A stretch of 64,000 bases of DNA from the NCBI RefSeq assembly GCF_028553765.1, contig NZ_CP067134.1, forward strand, positions 725,001 to 789,000, written 5' to 3'. A model generated the notes under the pieces. The model saw only the letters and a list, made by a program, of their open reading frames with translations, did not search any database and was not told where the DNA came from. Each line of letters starts with the position of its first letter. The first letter of the stretch is position 1. Of the stretch, positions 34,115-42,652 are shown piece by piece. The translations under genes were made by a program, and so were the position numbers. Source of the DNA: Paracoccus stylophorae (lineage in GTDB: Bacteria; Pseudomonadota; Alphaproteobacteria; Rhodobacterales; Rhodobacteraceae).

Positions 34115-34204
34115 TCAGATAACCTGAAAGAAGCTTCATTTCTTTTAGAGTGACTGAATGCACGCGCATCGTCTAGTCATTTCCTCAGCAAAGAGGAGAC
34201 ACCC
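34115..34204. promoter_or_regulatory. Divergent LysR/aldehyde dehydrogenase promoter region
   Basis: The 90-bp gap must hold both promoters. It is AT-rich in the middle and contains the palindrome GAAGCTTC (34130-34137) within TGAAAGAAGCTTCATTTC, a plausible LysR site. A good RBS (AGAGGAG) precedes the aldehyde dehydrogenase ATG. Confidence 0.45.
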
Positions 34205-35656
34205 ATGACCGATCGCACGCAACTTTATATCGACGGAACCTGGAGCGACGGTGCCTCGCAGATCGAGAACCGCAACCCCTCGGACACGTCCGATCTGATC
34301 GGCATGTATGCGCAGGCCGACGCATCGCAGCTTGACGCCGCACTTGACGCCGCGCGCCGGGCGCAGCCGCTGTGGTGGGCCGCCGGCATCCAGAAGCGAC
34401 ATGACGTGCTGATGGCGATCGGGACCGAACTGATGGCGCGCGCGGAAGAGATCGGGCGCCTGCTGTCGCGCGAAGAGGGCAAGCCGCTGGCCGAAGGCAA
34501 GGGCGAGGTCTATCGCGCCGGACAGTTCTTCACCTATTTCGCCGGCGAAGTCCTGCGCCAGCAGGGCGATCTGGCCGAAAGCGTGCGCCCCGGCATCGAG
34601 ATCGACGTGCGCCGCGAGCCTGTGGGCGTCGTCGCCATCATCAGCCCGTGGAACTTTCCCGTGGCCACGCCGTCGTGGAAGATCGCGCCGGCGCTGGCAT
34701 TCGGCAACGCGGTCGTGTGGAAACCCGCTAATGTCACCCCCGCCAGCGCCGTCGCGCTGACCGAGATCATCGCGCGTCAGGACATCCCCAAGGGGCTGTT
34801 CAACCTGGTCCCGGGGCCGGGACGGGATGTGGGTCAGCGTCTGGTCGAAAGCCCGCAGGTCGATGCGATCAGCTTTACCGGCTCGGTGCCGGTCGGGCGC
34901 GGGATCGCGGCGTCGGCCATTCAGAACATGACCAAGCTGCAGATGGAGATGGGGTCCAAGAACCCGCTGATCGTCATGGATGACGCGGATCTTGATCTGG
35001 CTGTGACCCATGCCGCCAATTCGGCCTTTGGCGGAACCGGGCAGAAATGCACCGCCGCCAGCCGCCTGATCGTGCACGCCTCGGTGCATGACGCCTTCGT
35101 GGAAAAACTGGTCGCGGCGGCCAACGCGCTGAAGGTCGGTCACGCGCTGCAGGACGGCACCCAGATCGGCCCGGTGGTCAGCGAAGGGCAGTTGTCGCAA
35201 AACCTCGACTATATCGACATCGGCAAATCCGAGGGCGCCGAGTTGCTGTGCGGCGGCGACCGACCCGACATGGCGACCGAGGGCTTCTACATGGCCCCCG
35301 CCGTGTTCGCCGATACCCGCAACGACATGCGGATCAACCGCGAAGAGATGTTCGCGCCGATCACGGCCGTGCAGCGCGCCGACAGCTATGACGAAGCCCT
35401 GTCGCTGGCCAATGACACGCAGTTCGGGCTGACGGCCGGCATCATGACCCGTTCGCTGGCCCGCGCCAGCCATTTCCGCGCCAACATGCGGGCGGGTTGC
35501 GTCATGGTGAACCTGCCGACGGCGGGCACGGATTATCACGTGCCGTTCGGGGGGCGCGGCGCGTCAAGCTATGGCCCGCGCGAACAGGGCGCCTATGCCG
35601 CCGAATTCTACACCACGGTCAAGACCGCCTATGTCGCCGCAGGAGAGCCGCAATGA
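34205..35656 (+). CDS. NAD(P)-dependent aldehyde dehydrogenase (semialdehyde type)
   Basis: A 483-aa aldehyde dehydrogenase, closest in look to alpha-ketoglutaric/succinic semialdehyde dehydrogenases. The Rossmann motif 'SFTGSVPVGRGIA' (near residue 223), the general base Glu in 'LQMEMGSKNP' and the nucleophile Cys in 'GGTGQKCTAASR' are intact. First gene of a rightward operon; its stop overlaps the dipeptidase start (ATGA). It would oxidise an aldehyde released from the compound imported by the BCCT carrier. Confidence 0.92.
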   Translation: MTDRTQLYIDGTWSDGASQIENRNPSDTSDLIGMYAQADASQLDAALDAARRAQPLWWAAGIQKRHDVLMAIGTELMARAEEIGRLLSREEGKPLAEGKGEVYRAGQFFTYFAGEVLRQQGDLAESVRPGIEIDVRREPVGVVAIISPWNFPVATPSWKIAPALAFGNAVVWKPANVTPASAVALTEIIARQDIPKGLFNLVPGPGRDVGQRLVESPQVDAISFTGSVPVGRGIAASAIQNMTKLQMEMGSKNPLIVMDDADLDLAVTHAANSAFGGTGQKCTAASRLIVHASVHDAFVEKLVAAANALKVGHALQDGTQIGPVVSEGQLSQNLDYIDIGKSEGAELLCGGDRPDMATEGFYMAPAVFADTRNDMRINREEMFAPITAVQRADSYDEALSLANDTQFGLTAGIMTRSLARASHFRANMRAGCVMVNLPTAGTDYHVPFGGRGASSYGPREQGAYAAEFYTTVKTAYVAAGEPQ

Positions 35657-36666
35657 ACTTTCTGATCGACGGGCTGCAATACGCCAACTGGTCCGAAAAG
35701 ATCTTTCGCCAGATGCGCGCGGGCGGGGTGGATGCAGTCCACGTCACCATCGCCTATCACGAGACGTTCCGCGAGACGGTCCTGAACATCGAGCAATGGA
35801 ACCGCTGGTTCGAGACCTATCCGGACCTGATCTTTCACGGCCGGACCGCCGCCGATGTGCGAGTTGCGCGCGAGACCGGGCGCACCGCGATCTTCTTCGG
35901 CTCGCAGAACCCGTCCTGCATCGAGGACGATATCGGGCTGGTCGAGGTGATGCACACGCTTGGCCTGCGCTTCATGCAGCTGACCTATAACAACCAGTCG
36001 CTGCTGGCGTCGGGCTGTTACGAGGACGAGGACACCGGTCTGACCCGCATGGGCCGCGCCGTCATGGCCGAGATGAACCGCGTGGGCCTTGTGGTCGACA
36101 TGAGCCATTCCGGCGAGCGGTCCACCTTCGAGGCGATCGCGCATTCGACGCGGCCCATCGCCATCACCCACGCCAATCCGGCAAGCTGGCACCCCGCCTT
36201 GCGCAACAAGTCCGACGCGCTTCTGCGCGCCCTGGGGGAAAGCGGCGGATTTCTGGGCCTGTCGGCCTATCCGCACCACCTGAAGGACGGCAGCGCCTGC
36301 ACGCTGCAATCGTGGTGCGACATGGCCGCCTTTGCGGTCGAACTGGTCGGCCCGACCGGCGTCGGCATCGGGACCGATCTGTGCCAGGATCAGCCCGACA
36401 GCATCGTCGAATGGATGCGCGTCGGCCGCTGGACCAAGACCATCGATTACGGCGAAGGCAGCGCCGACGCGCCCGGCTTTCCGCCCATGCCCGACTGGTT
36501 CCGCGACAATCGCGATCTGGCGGCGATCCGCGACGGGCTGCGCGCGGCCGGGCTGGACCAGACCACGGCCGACGGCGTGATGGGCAACAACTGGCTGACC
36601 TTTTTCGAGCAGAGCTTCGGCGCGGACACCGCGCAATCGGAAGAGGCCAGACGCGCGGCCGAGTGA
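35653..36666 (+). CDS. Membrane dipeptidase family (M19) hydrolase
   Basis: A 337-aa peptidase M19 family protein, zinc amidohydrolases that cleave dipeptides and other amide bonds. Metal-binding segments are visible: 'LVVDMSHSGE' and 'PIAITHANPASWHPALRNKSD', with 'GVGIGTDLCQDQ' near the C-terminus. The usual N-terminal HxD ('DGHND') appears altered to 'LIDGLQYANW', so metal ligands at that site may be missing. No signal peptide, so cytoplasmic. It is coupled to the aldehyde dehydrogenase by a 4-bp overlap. Confidence 0.88.
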   Translation: MNFLIDGLQYANWSEKIFRQMRAGGVDAVHVTIAYHETFRETVLNIEQWNRWFETYPDLIFHGRTAADVRVARETGRTAIFFGSQNPSCIEDDIGLVEVMHTLGLRFMQLTYNNQSLLASGCYEDEDTGLTRMGRAVMAEMNRVGLVVDMSHSGERSTFEAIAHSTRPIAITHANPASWHPALRNKSDALLRALGESGGFLGLSAYPHHLKDGSACTLQSWCDMAAFAVELVGPTGVGIGTDLCQDQPDSIVEWMRVGRWTKTIDYGEGSADAPGFPPMPDWFRDNRDLAAIRDGLRAAGLDQTTADGVMGNNWLTFFEQSFGADTAQSEEARRAAE

Positions 36667-36700
36667 CGCACGACATTCAGATGTTCTGGGAGGAACAGAA

Positions 36701-38263
36701 GTGACCGATATCACGACACCACAGACCGGCCCCGCATCGGCGCGGATCGACAAGACGCTGTTTGCGATCACCGGCGGGTTCATCGCCCTTTTCTGCGCCT
36801 ATGCGTTTGTCGACATCGACGGGCTTTCCGCCCTTGTCGATGCGGGGTTCAACTTTTCGGCGCGGTATTTTGGCCTGTACTGGCAAGTCCTGCTGCTGGC
36901 GACCTTCCTGATCGGTCTGCTGCTGTGCGTTCTGCCCGGCTCCAGAACGGTCATGGGCGGTCTGAGCGTGCCGGAATTCAACATCTTCAGCTGGGGGGCG
37001 ATGATCATGTGCACCCTGCTGGCCGGGGGCGGCGTGTTCTGGGCGGCGGGCGAGCCGATTGCGCATTTCCTGTCCACGCCGCCGGTCTTCGGCGATCTGG
37101 GCGAGGATTCGCGCGCCATCGCCAACGCCGCGCTCGCACAAAGCTTCATGCATTGGGGATTTCTGGCCTGGGCCATCCTGGGGTCGCTGACGACCGTCAT
37201 GCTGATGCATTATCACTATGACAAGGGTCTGCCGCTTGCGCCGCGAACGCTGCTTTACCCGGTCTTCGGGGATCGCGCGCTGCATGGGCCGATCGGCCTG
37301 ATCGCCGATGCCGCCTGCGTCATCGCGGTGGTTGCGGGCACTGTCGGTCCGATCGGGTTTCTGGGCTTGCAGATGTCCTATGGGCTGAACGCGCTGACCG
37401 GCATCCCCGACAACTTCACCACCCAGGCCATTGCCGTTCTGGCGCTTGTGGGGGTCTATACGGTCTCTGCGGTCACCGGGCTTGCCAAGGGCATCAAGGT
37501 GCTGTCCCAGATCAACGTGATCCTTGCCGTCATCCTTCTGGTCTTCATGCTGATCGCCGGCCCCACGACCGAGATCTTCGCGGGCTTTTTCGGCGGGATG
37601 CAGGTCTATCTGACGCACTTCTTCGATCTGACCCTGTATCGCGGCGAGGCGGGCGTGTTCGGCGATCCGGGCTGGCTGGGCTGGTGGACGGTGTTCTTCT
37701 GGGGCTGGTTCATGGGCTATGGGCCGCTGATGGCCATCTTCATCGCCCGCGTCAGCCGCGGACGGTCGATCCGCCAGATCATCGTCATGCTGTCGATCAT
37801 CGCCCCGATCATCACCAATTTCTGGTTCACGATCATCGGCGGCTCGGGCATCTTCTTCGAGATTGCCGAACCGGGCGTCATCTCGGGTCCGTTCGAGGGC
37901 TTCAACCTGCCCGCCGGTCTGTTGGCGATCACCCAGGCCATGCCGCTGGGCCTGATCCTGTCGATCCTGTTTCTGGCGCTGACGATGTTCTTCGTCGCCA
38001 CCACCAGCGACTCGATGAGCTATGTGATCTCGGCGACCATGTCCGACAGCGAACCTTCGGCCGGGCTGCGCGCCTTCTGGGGGATGGCGATGGGCGTCAT
38101 GGCGCTGATCCTGATCTCGACCGGCGCGGGCGGCATCGGCAAGTTGCAAAGCTTCATCGTGATCACGGCGGTGCCGGTGCCGCTGATCCTGCTGCCCTCG
38201 CTGTGGGATGCGCTGCGGATCACCTGGATGCTGGGCCGCACGCCGGAACCCGCGCGCCGCTGA
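36701..38263 (+). CDS. BCCT-family transporter (betaine/carnitine/choline type)
   Basis: A 520-aa carrier with about 12 membrane helices. BCCT signatures are 'GGGVFWAAGEPIAHF' and 'WWTVFFWGWFMGYGPLMAIF', followed by 'ARVSRGRSIRQIIV'. Relative to BetP-type carriers, two tryptophans of the aromatic box in this helix appear as Phe and Tyr, so the substrate may differ from betaine. GTG start with GGGAGGA upstream. It is the uptake step for the operon; substrates of the family carry a quaternary ammonium or sulfonium group. Confidence 0.92.
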   Translation: MTDITTPQTGPASARIDKTLFAITGGFIALFCAYAFVDIDGLSALVDAGFNFSARYFGLYWQVLLLATFLIGLLLCVLPGSRTVMGGLSVPEFNIFSWGAMIMCTLLAGGGVFWAAGEPIAHFLSTPPVFGDLGEDSRAIANAALAQSFMHWGFLAWAILGSLTTVMLMHYHYDKGLPLAPRTLLYPVFGDRALHGPIGLIADAACVIAVVAGTVGPIGFLGLQMSYGLNALTGIPDNFTTQAIAVLALVGVYTVSAVTGLAKGIKVLSQINVILAVILLVFMLIAGPTTEIFAGFFGGMQVYLTHFFDLTLYRGEAGVFGDPGWLGWWTVFFWGWFMGYGPLMAIFIARVSRGRSIRQIIVMLSIIAPIITNFWFTIIGGSGIFFEIAEPGVISGPFEGFNLPAGLLAITQAMPLGLILSILFLALTMFFVATTSDSMSYVISATMSDSEPSAGLRAFWGMAMGVMALILISTGAGGIGKLQSFIVITAVPVPLILLPSLWDALRITWMLGRTPEPARR

Positions 38264-38301
38264 GACCCGCTCCGTCACCCGACCCATCAGGAGGAAATGC
38301 G

Positions 38302-39978
38302 ATGTCCCTGCACGATCAGACCACGCTGGCCGATACCGCCCGCTTTCGCCGCCCCGCGTCCGAGGTCATGCGCCTGGCCCGGATGGGAAGCAGCCACCCC
38401 ACGCGGCTGTCCTTTCTTCGCGTGCTGCTGCGCCGGCTGGCCAGCGGGGAATGGCGGGTCGATCGTCCGGTCTGGGCCGTCGATGCGAAGGGGGTCGGTC
38501 ATGCCGTCTATCGCGTGCGCGGCGCCGACCGGACCTACAGCCTTGTCGCCTTCGCCCACGATCTGCCGCCCGAGATGCGTTCGGACCGGGTGATCGCCAC
38601 CGCCTGGGACGCGACATTCACCCTGTTCGACGGCGATCCGACGCCGGCCGATATCGCCCGTCTGGCACGCAACGTCCCCTATCAGGAGGCCGGCCGGATC
38701 AGCACACGCGAACTGACGCTGGCGCGCGCGAACCGTTCGGTGCGGCTGTTTGACCATGTCGTAGGTGCGCTGTCGCAGGGCAACCAGCCTGACCCTGCGG
38801 AAATCGCCGCGGTCGGCTATCTGATGCGGACGACGGCGGTTTACGGATCGGGCAAGTTCGGCGCGGCGGATCGCGACGACATCGCCGCGCGCCCTGAACT
38901 TGCCGCGCCGTTTCAGGTCGAGATGCTGACCGTCTGGCTGATCCGGGCCTTCACCGTCGACATCGTCGAACATATGGCGGCGGTGAAAGGCGGCGATCGG
39001 GCGGTCCGGCTGACGCCCCTGATCCGGCGCACGCTTGGCGTCGGCAACTCGACCGGGCTGGGCATGGCCCCGTTCATCGTCCGCCACCCGGTGCTTTTGA
39101 ACAACTGGATCGAGGCGCGGGAAGAGGCGCTGGCGCGGGTCCGGGCGCAATCCGGTTCGACGGCCAAGGCGGTGGCGGAATTCCGGCAGGTGCTGGACGC
39201 CGCGATCCGCAACGCCGACGCATGGCATTCGGAACATCCCGCTCAGGTGCTAAAGCTGCGCGATCTGCGCCGCGACCTCGCCGCGATCTCGGACAGGCTG
39301 TCGGACTGGGACACGCATCAGCCGCATCCCTGGGACGCGCTGTGGCGATGGGGCGCCGACGCGCTGAGCCTTGAAGGGCAAGAGGCGCTGCTGTCCCTGA
39401 TGCTTGAGCCGCATGGAGATCTGGTGGACGATCTTGCCGACCGCATGGGCGCCGACGAGGCGGCAAGCTTTCGGCTGAACGGTGCGATGCCGGTCGGGGA
39501 ACTGCGCGCCATTCTGGAAACGGAATACGACTGGGCGCTGGCCATCGACTTCACGACGCCCGAAAACGTCGCGCGGTTCTGGTATGTGTCCGAGGAAAAG
39601 CTGGAACCGCGACTGGGCGACCGGGCATCCGAGGACGGCGCGAGCCTGGAACAGCCGCTGTGCATCGCCCGCCTGATCGCCGAACTGTATGCGACGTTGC
39701 AGGAATATGACGACGCAACGCCGGTGGCGGCGCTGCTTCTGGCCCATCCGCAGCACCGCTTCGCGGTGCGCCGGGCCCAGATCGCGCAGCATCACCCCTT
39801 CGCGGAGGTTCGCGACAACCTGATTGCGGCCGACATTCTGCCCATTGACCTGCTGCGCTGCAAGCTGGCCTTCTTCGGCGCCACCCAGTTCGACCCGCGG
39901 TCGGATCGGTGGGTGCGTATCAACCTGTTTCCGGGCGCACCCTATCCCGACGAGATCCCATCGGAGGAGACCCCATGA
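38302..39978 (+). CDS. Unrecognised 558-aa protein of the BCCT/RidA operon
   Basis: A 558-aa soluble protein that I do not recognise. The N-terminus is helical and Arg-rich ('RFRRPASEVMRLARMG'), and motifs such as 'TLGVGNSTGLGMAPFIVRHP' (about residue 240) look like a conserved ligand or cofactor loop. No signal peptide or membrane segment. The ATG at 38302 has a strong GGAGGAA RBS. The next gene (DUF3726) overlaps its stop by 4 bp, so the two products are probably made in equal amounts and may act together as a catabolic enzyme. Confidence 0.78.
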   Translation: MSLHDQTTLADTARFRRPASEVMRLARMGSSHPTRLSFLRVLLRRLASGEWRVDRPVWAVDAKGVGHAVYRVRGADRTYSLVAFAHDLPPEMRSDRVIATAWDATFTLFDGDPTPADIARLARNVPYQEAGRISTRELTLARANRSVRLFDHVVGALSQGNQPDPAEIAAVGYLMRTTAVYGSGKFGAADRDDIAARPELAAPFQVEMLTVWLIRAFTVDIVEHMAAVKGGDRAVRLTPLIRRTLGVGNSTGLGMAPFIVRHPVLLNNWIEAREEALARVRAQSGSTAKAVAEFRQVLDAAIRNADAWHSEHPAQVLKLRDLRRDLAAISDRLSDWDTHQPHPWDALWRWGADALSLEGQEALLSLMLEPHGDLVDDLADRMGADEAASFRLNGAMPVGELRAILETEYDWALAIDFTTPENVARFWYVSEEKLEPRLGDRASEDGASLEQPLCIARLIAELYATLQEYDDATPVAALLLAHPQHRFAVRRAQIAQHHPFAEVRDNLIAADILPIDLLRCKLAFFGATQFDPRSDRWVRINLFPGAPYPDEIPSEETP

Positions 39979-40700
39979 ACACCGAACCCCACGACCAGAC
40001 ACGCGGCGATTCCACCCCTTTCTTCAGCGAGGACGGACCCGCCCCCCTGTCGCGCAACGAGGTCGCGGCGCTGTGCCTGAAAGCTGCCCGCGGCGCGGGG
40101 ATGAGCTGGGGCATGGCCGAAGAGGCCGCCTTTGCCGCAGCCTGGCTGGTCCGGCACGGCATCGACGGATGCGGCCATCTGTGCGCCCATCTGGAACAGG
40201 CGCAGGGCCGGGAATGGGCGGAACTGTGCCCCGACGTCTCGGCCGGCGACTGGCGCGCCAAGGATGGCCACGCGCTGTGCCCGATCATTCTGGGCGCGAC
40301 CTTGTGCGATCATGCCGCGTTGACGGAAGGTCCCGTCGCGGACTGTTCGATAACGCTTGGCCAGGTGGATCATCCGATCCTTCTGCTGCCGTTTCTGGAC
40401 AGCATCGCCCGGAAGAACGGCGTGCTGATCACCGTGTCGTGGGACGGCGGATCGGTCTGCATCGGGCAGGGTGCTGACTGGCTGCAGGCCGCGACCGGCG
40501 CGCTTGGCAGATCGTCGGCGGACCTTGTCCTGACCGCGCGCCAGGGTGTCGCGACAGATCTGTCCGCGGACCGGCTGCCCAACGCCGACACAAGCGCCGA
40601 GGTCATCCACACGCTGAACGGCTTTGCCATGCGCACGACGGTTCCCGCCTCGGAACGATCGCGCGCGGGCGCCGGATCGGCCCTTGGCGACAACGATTGA
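39975..40700 (+). CDS. DUF3726 domain protein
   Basis: A 241-aa protein of the DUF3726 family. The N-terminal half has 'LSRNEVAALCLKAARGAGM' and 'GMAEEAAFAAAWLVRHGIDG'; the arrangement recalls the substrate-binding part of malate/lactate-type Ldh2 dehydrogenases, but no cofactor motif is seen. It overlaps the 558-aa gene by 4 bp and precedes RidA by 16 bp. Biochemical function unknown; the constant company of the 558-aa protein suggests a two-component enzyme. Confidence 0.8.
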   Translation: MNTEPHDQTRGDSTPFFSEDGPAPLSRNEVAALCLKAARGAGMSWGMAEEAAFAAAWLVRHGIDGCGHLCAHLEQAQGREWAELCPDVSAGDWRAKDGHALCPIILGATLCDHAALTEGPVADCSITLGQVDHPILLLPFLDSIARKNGVLITVSWDGGSVCIGQGADWLQAATGALGRSSADLVLTARQGVATDLSADRLPNADTSAEVIHTLNGFAMRTTVPASERSRAGAGSALGDND

Positions 40701-40716
40701 AACGGAAGGAAAACGA

Positions 40717-41076
40717 ATGACACTGGAACGTCTCTCACCCGGCCCGCGCATGAGCCAGGCGGTCTGCATCGGGCAGATCGCCTTTCTTGCCGGGCAGGTC
40801 CCGGATGATCTGGGCGCCGACATCACCGAACAGACCCGTCAGGTCCTAAGCAAGATCGACCGGGTCGTCGAACAGCTTGGGGCGACCCGGGCCGATATCG
40901 CCTCGGTGCAGGTATGGCTGTCCGACATGGCGGATTTTCAGGGCATGAACGCGGTCTGGGACGATTGGGTCAGCCGCGATGCCCCGCCCGCCCGCGCCAC
41001 CGGCGGCGTCGCCCTGGCCCGTCCGGGCATGCGGGTCGAAATGATCGCCGTGGTGGCGCTGCCCGAACGCGGCTGA
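40717..41076 (+). CDS. RidA-family imine/enamine deaminase
   Basis: A 119-aa RidA (YjgF/YER057c/UK114) protein. Such enzymes hydrolyse reactive imines and enamines to ketones and ammonia or amine. 'FLAGQVPDD' near the N-terminus, 'VQVWLSDMADF' and the C-terminal 'GVALARPGMRVEMIAVVAL' with the substrate-binding Arg and Glu are conserved. As last gene of the operon it points to an imine intermediate, for example from an amine dehydrogenation or a beta-elimination. Confidence 0.92.
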   Translation: MTLERLSPGPRMSQAVCIGQIAFLAGQVPDDLGADITEQTRQVLSKIDRVVEQLGATRADIASVQVWLSDMADFQGMNAVWDDWVSRDAPPARATGGVALARPGMRVEMIAVVALPERG

Positions 41077-41176
41077 TCCGGCCGGCCTGACAGCGAGGTG
41101 CCCGCAGGCCGGTTGCGCCCGCGCCGCAAGCCGGGGCGGGACCGCAACCTGCGCCGGCGGGGGGAGGGGGTGAGCA

Positions 41177-42082
41177 GTGATCGTCAAGGAACAACCCTCG
41201 GCACTGAAGCTTTTTCTGGTGATGCAGGGATCGGTGGTGCCGCAGATCCTTGGCAAGATCCTTGTCTTCACCGTGCTGGCAATCGTCGTCATGGCGCTGG
41301 ATCGCCACGTCGTCGCGCTTCCTCATGTGTCGCTGACGGCGCTCAGCGTGTTCGGCATCGCGCTGTCGCTGTTTCTGGGATTTCGCAACAACGCGGCCTA
41401 TGACCGGTGGTGGGAGGGGCGCAGGATCTGGGGCGGCATCGTGTCCGACACACGCAACCTTGCCCGCAACTGCGAGATCTTCATCGCCGAAAAGGAAGAC
41501 CGGCAGGACATTCTGGGAAGCGCGGTGGCGTTCGCGCATGCCGTCCGCGGCGACCTGCACGACACCGATGTCACGGGGGACATCGCCATCTGGATCGGTG
41601 ACGACGAGGCAGCCCGGCTTGGCGCGCAAAAAGGCGGCGCCGAGGCCGCGTTGCGCATCATCGCGGGCAAGGTCCGCGCGCTGCACGAAAGCGATCGTCT
41701 CAGCGGTTTCGGGCAGCTGGCGTTTTCCGAGACCGTTTCGGCATTGGGACGGCATCAGACGGGGTGCGAGCGTCTTGCGACGACGCCCTTGCCCTTCGTC
41801 TATTCGCTGCTGGTCCGACGCACGACCTATCTGTATTGCGTCTTGCTGCCCTTCGCGCTGGTCGAAACGACCGGTCCGTTCGTGCCGATCTTCGTGGCCG
41901 TGGTCGCCTATGTGTTCTTCGGGCTGCAAGCCGTGACCAACGAGTTGGAGCATCCGTTCCGTCAGGGGCAGAACGGTCTTCCCCTCAGGGCGCTGTGCCG
42001 GACGATCGAAATCTCGGTCGCGCAGGCACTGGACCGGCCGGCCCCGCCTCCGTTGTCCCCGCGGAACGGTATTCTGGGGTAG
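41177..42082 (+). CDS. Bestrophin-family (UPF0187) membrane protein
   Basis: A 301-aa bestrophin-like protein (YneE family), pentameric anion or cation channel of the inner membrane. The signature 'FRNNAAYDRWWEGRRIWG' follows the second helix and a pair of helices lies near the C-terminus ('YLYCVLLPFALVET', 'IFVAVVAYVFFGLQAV'). The GTG start at 41177 has GGGGAGG upstream. Independent of the preceding RidA operon (100 bp gap). Confidence 0.92.
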   Translation: MIVKEQPSALKLFLVMQGSVVPQILGKILVFTVLAIVVMALDRHVVALPHVSLTALSVFGIALSLFLGFRNNAAYDRWWEGRRIWGGIVSDTRNLARNCEIFIAEKEDRQDILGSAVAFAHAVRGDLHDTDVTGDIAIWIGDDEAARLGAQKGGAEAALRIIAGKVRALHESDRLSGFGQLAFSETVSALGRHQTGCERLATTPLPFVYSLLVRRTTYLYCVLLPFALVETTGPFVPIFVAVVAYVFFGLQAVTNELEHPFRQGQNGLPLRALCRTIEISVAQALDRPAPPPLSPRNGILG

Positions 42083-42273
42083 GGTGTCGGGCGTGCCGCC
42101 GCGTCACCGATTGGCGTCAGCCCGCGCGTGGCGGCCCCCGGATCTTCTGCATTGTTCAATCTCATCGAACAATCCAGACGATCAAACCGATCTAATCATT
42201 CAGTCGACCGCCTTCTATCTTCCCGTCATCACCGCGCAACAGCGCGCCAAGTCAAAGATAAAGGAAGACGACC

Positions 42274-42528
42274 ATGAAAACCTTCGCTATTGCCCTGTCC
42301 GCCCTGAGCCTTGTCGCCGGTGTTGCGCAAGCCGACACCTTCCGCCAGGAGATCGACAACCAGCGCCAGCACGGTCATGCTGTCTCTGTCCATGCCGAAC
42401 AGACCGTCAGGGTTCCGGCGAGTTCGATCCTCAGCAACAACGATCTGACGAACGCGCCTTTTCCCGCCGATGATCTGGTGACGGTGACCGTCTTCCGGTC
42501 GACCGGCGTCATCGATACCGGGAAGTGA
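42274..42528 (+). CDS. Small secreted protein, unknown function
   Basis: An 84-aa protein with a signal peptide (residues 1-20, ending 'GVAQA') and a mature part of about 64 residues with no recognised domain. The start has AAAGGAAG upstream. It stands alone between the bestrophin gene and a LysR gene. Probably a periplasmic protein; nothing more can be said from the sequence. Confidence 0.75.
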   Translation: MKTFAIALSALSLVAGVAQADTFRQEIDNQRQHGHAVSVHAEQTVRVPASSILSNNDLTNAPFPADDLVTVTVFRSTGVIDTGK

Positions 42529-42652
42529 CCCGCTCAAGGCAGGGGTGCCCGGAACCCGCGGCACCCTGCGCCCTGCCTGGTCGCCCAGGCGGGGCGCAGT
42601 GCATTTGACAGACAAGGACGTCCTGTAGCCTAACTGGCCGTGCCCGGAACGA

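Noticed and set aside
36677..38287. 536-codon minus-strand ORF opposite the BCCT gene
   Set aside because: The BCCT frame has a clear family signature; the opposite frame is charged low-complexity sequence.
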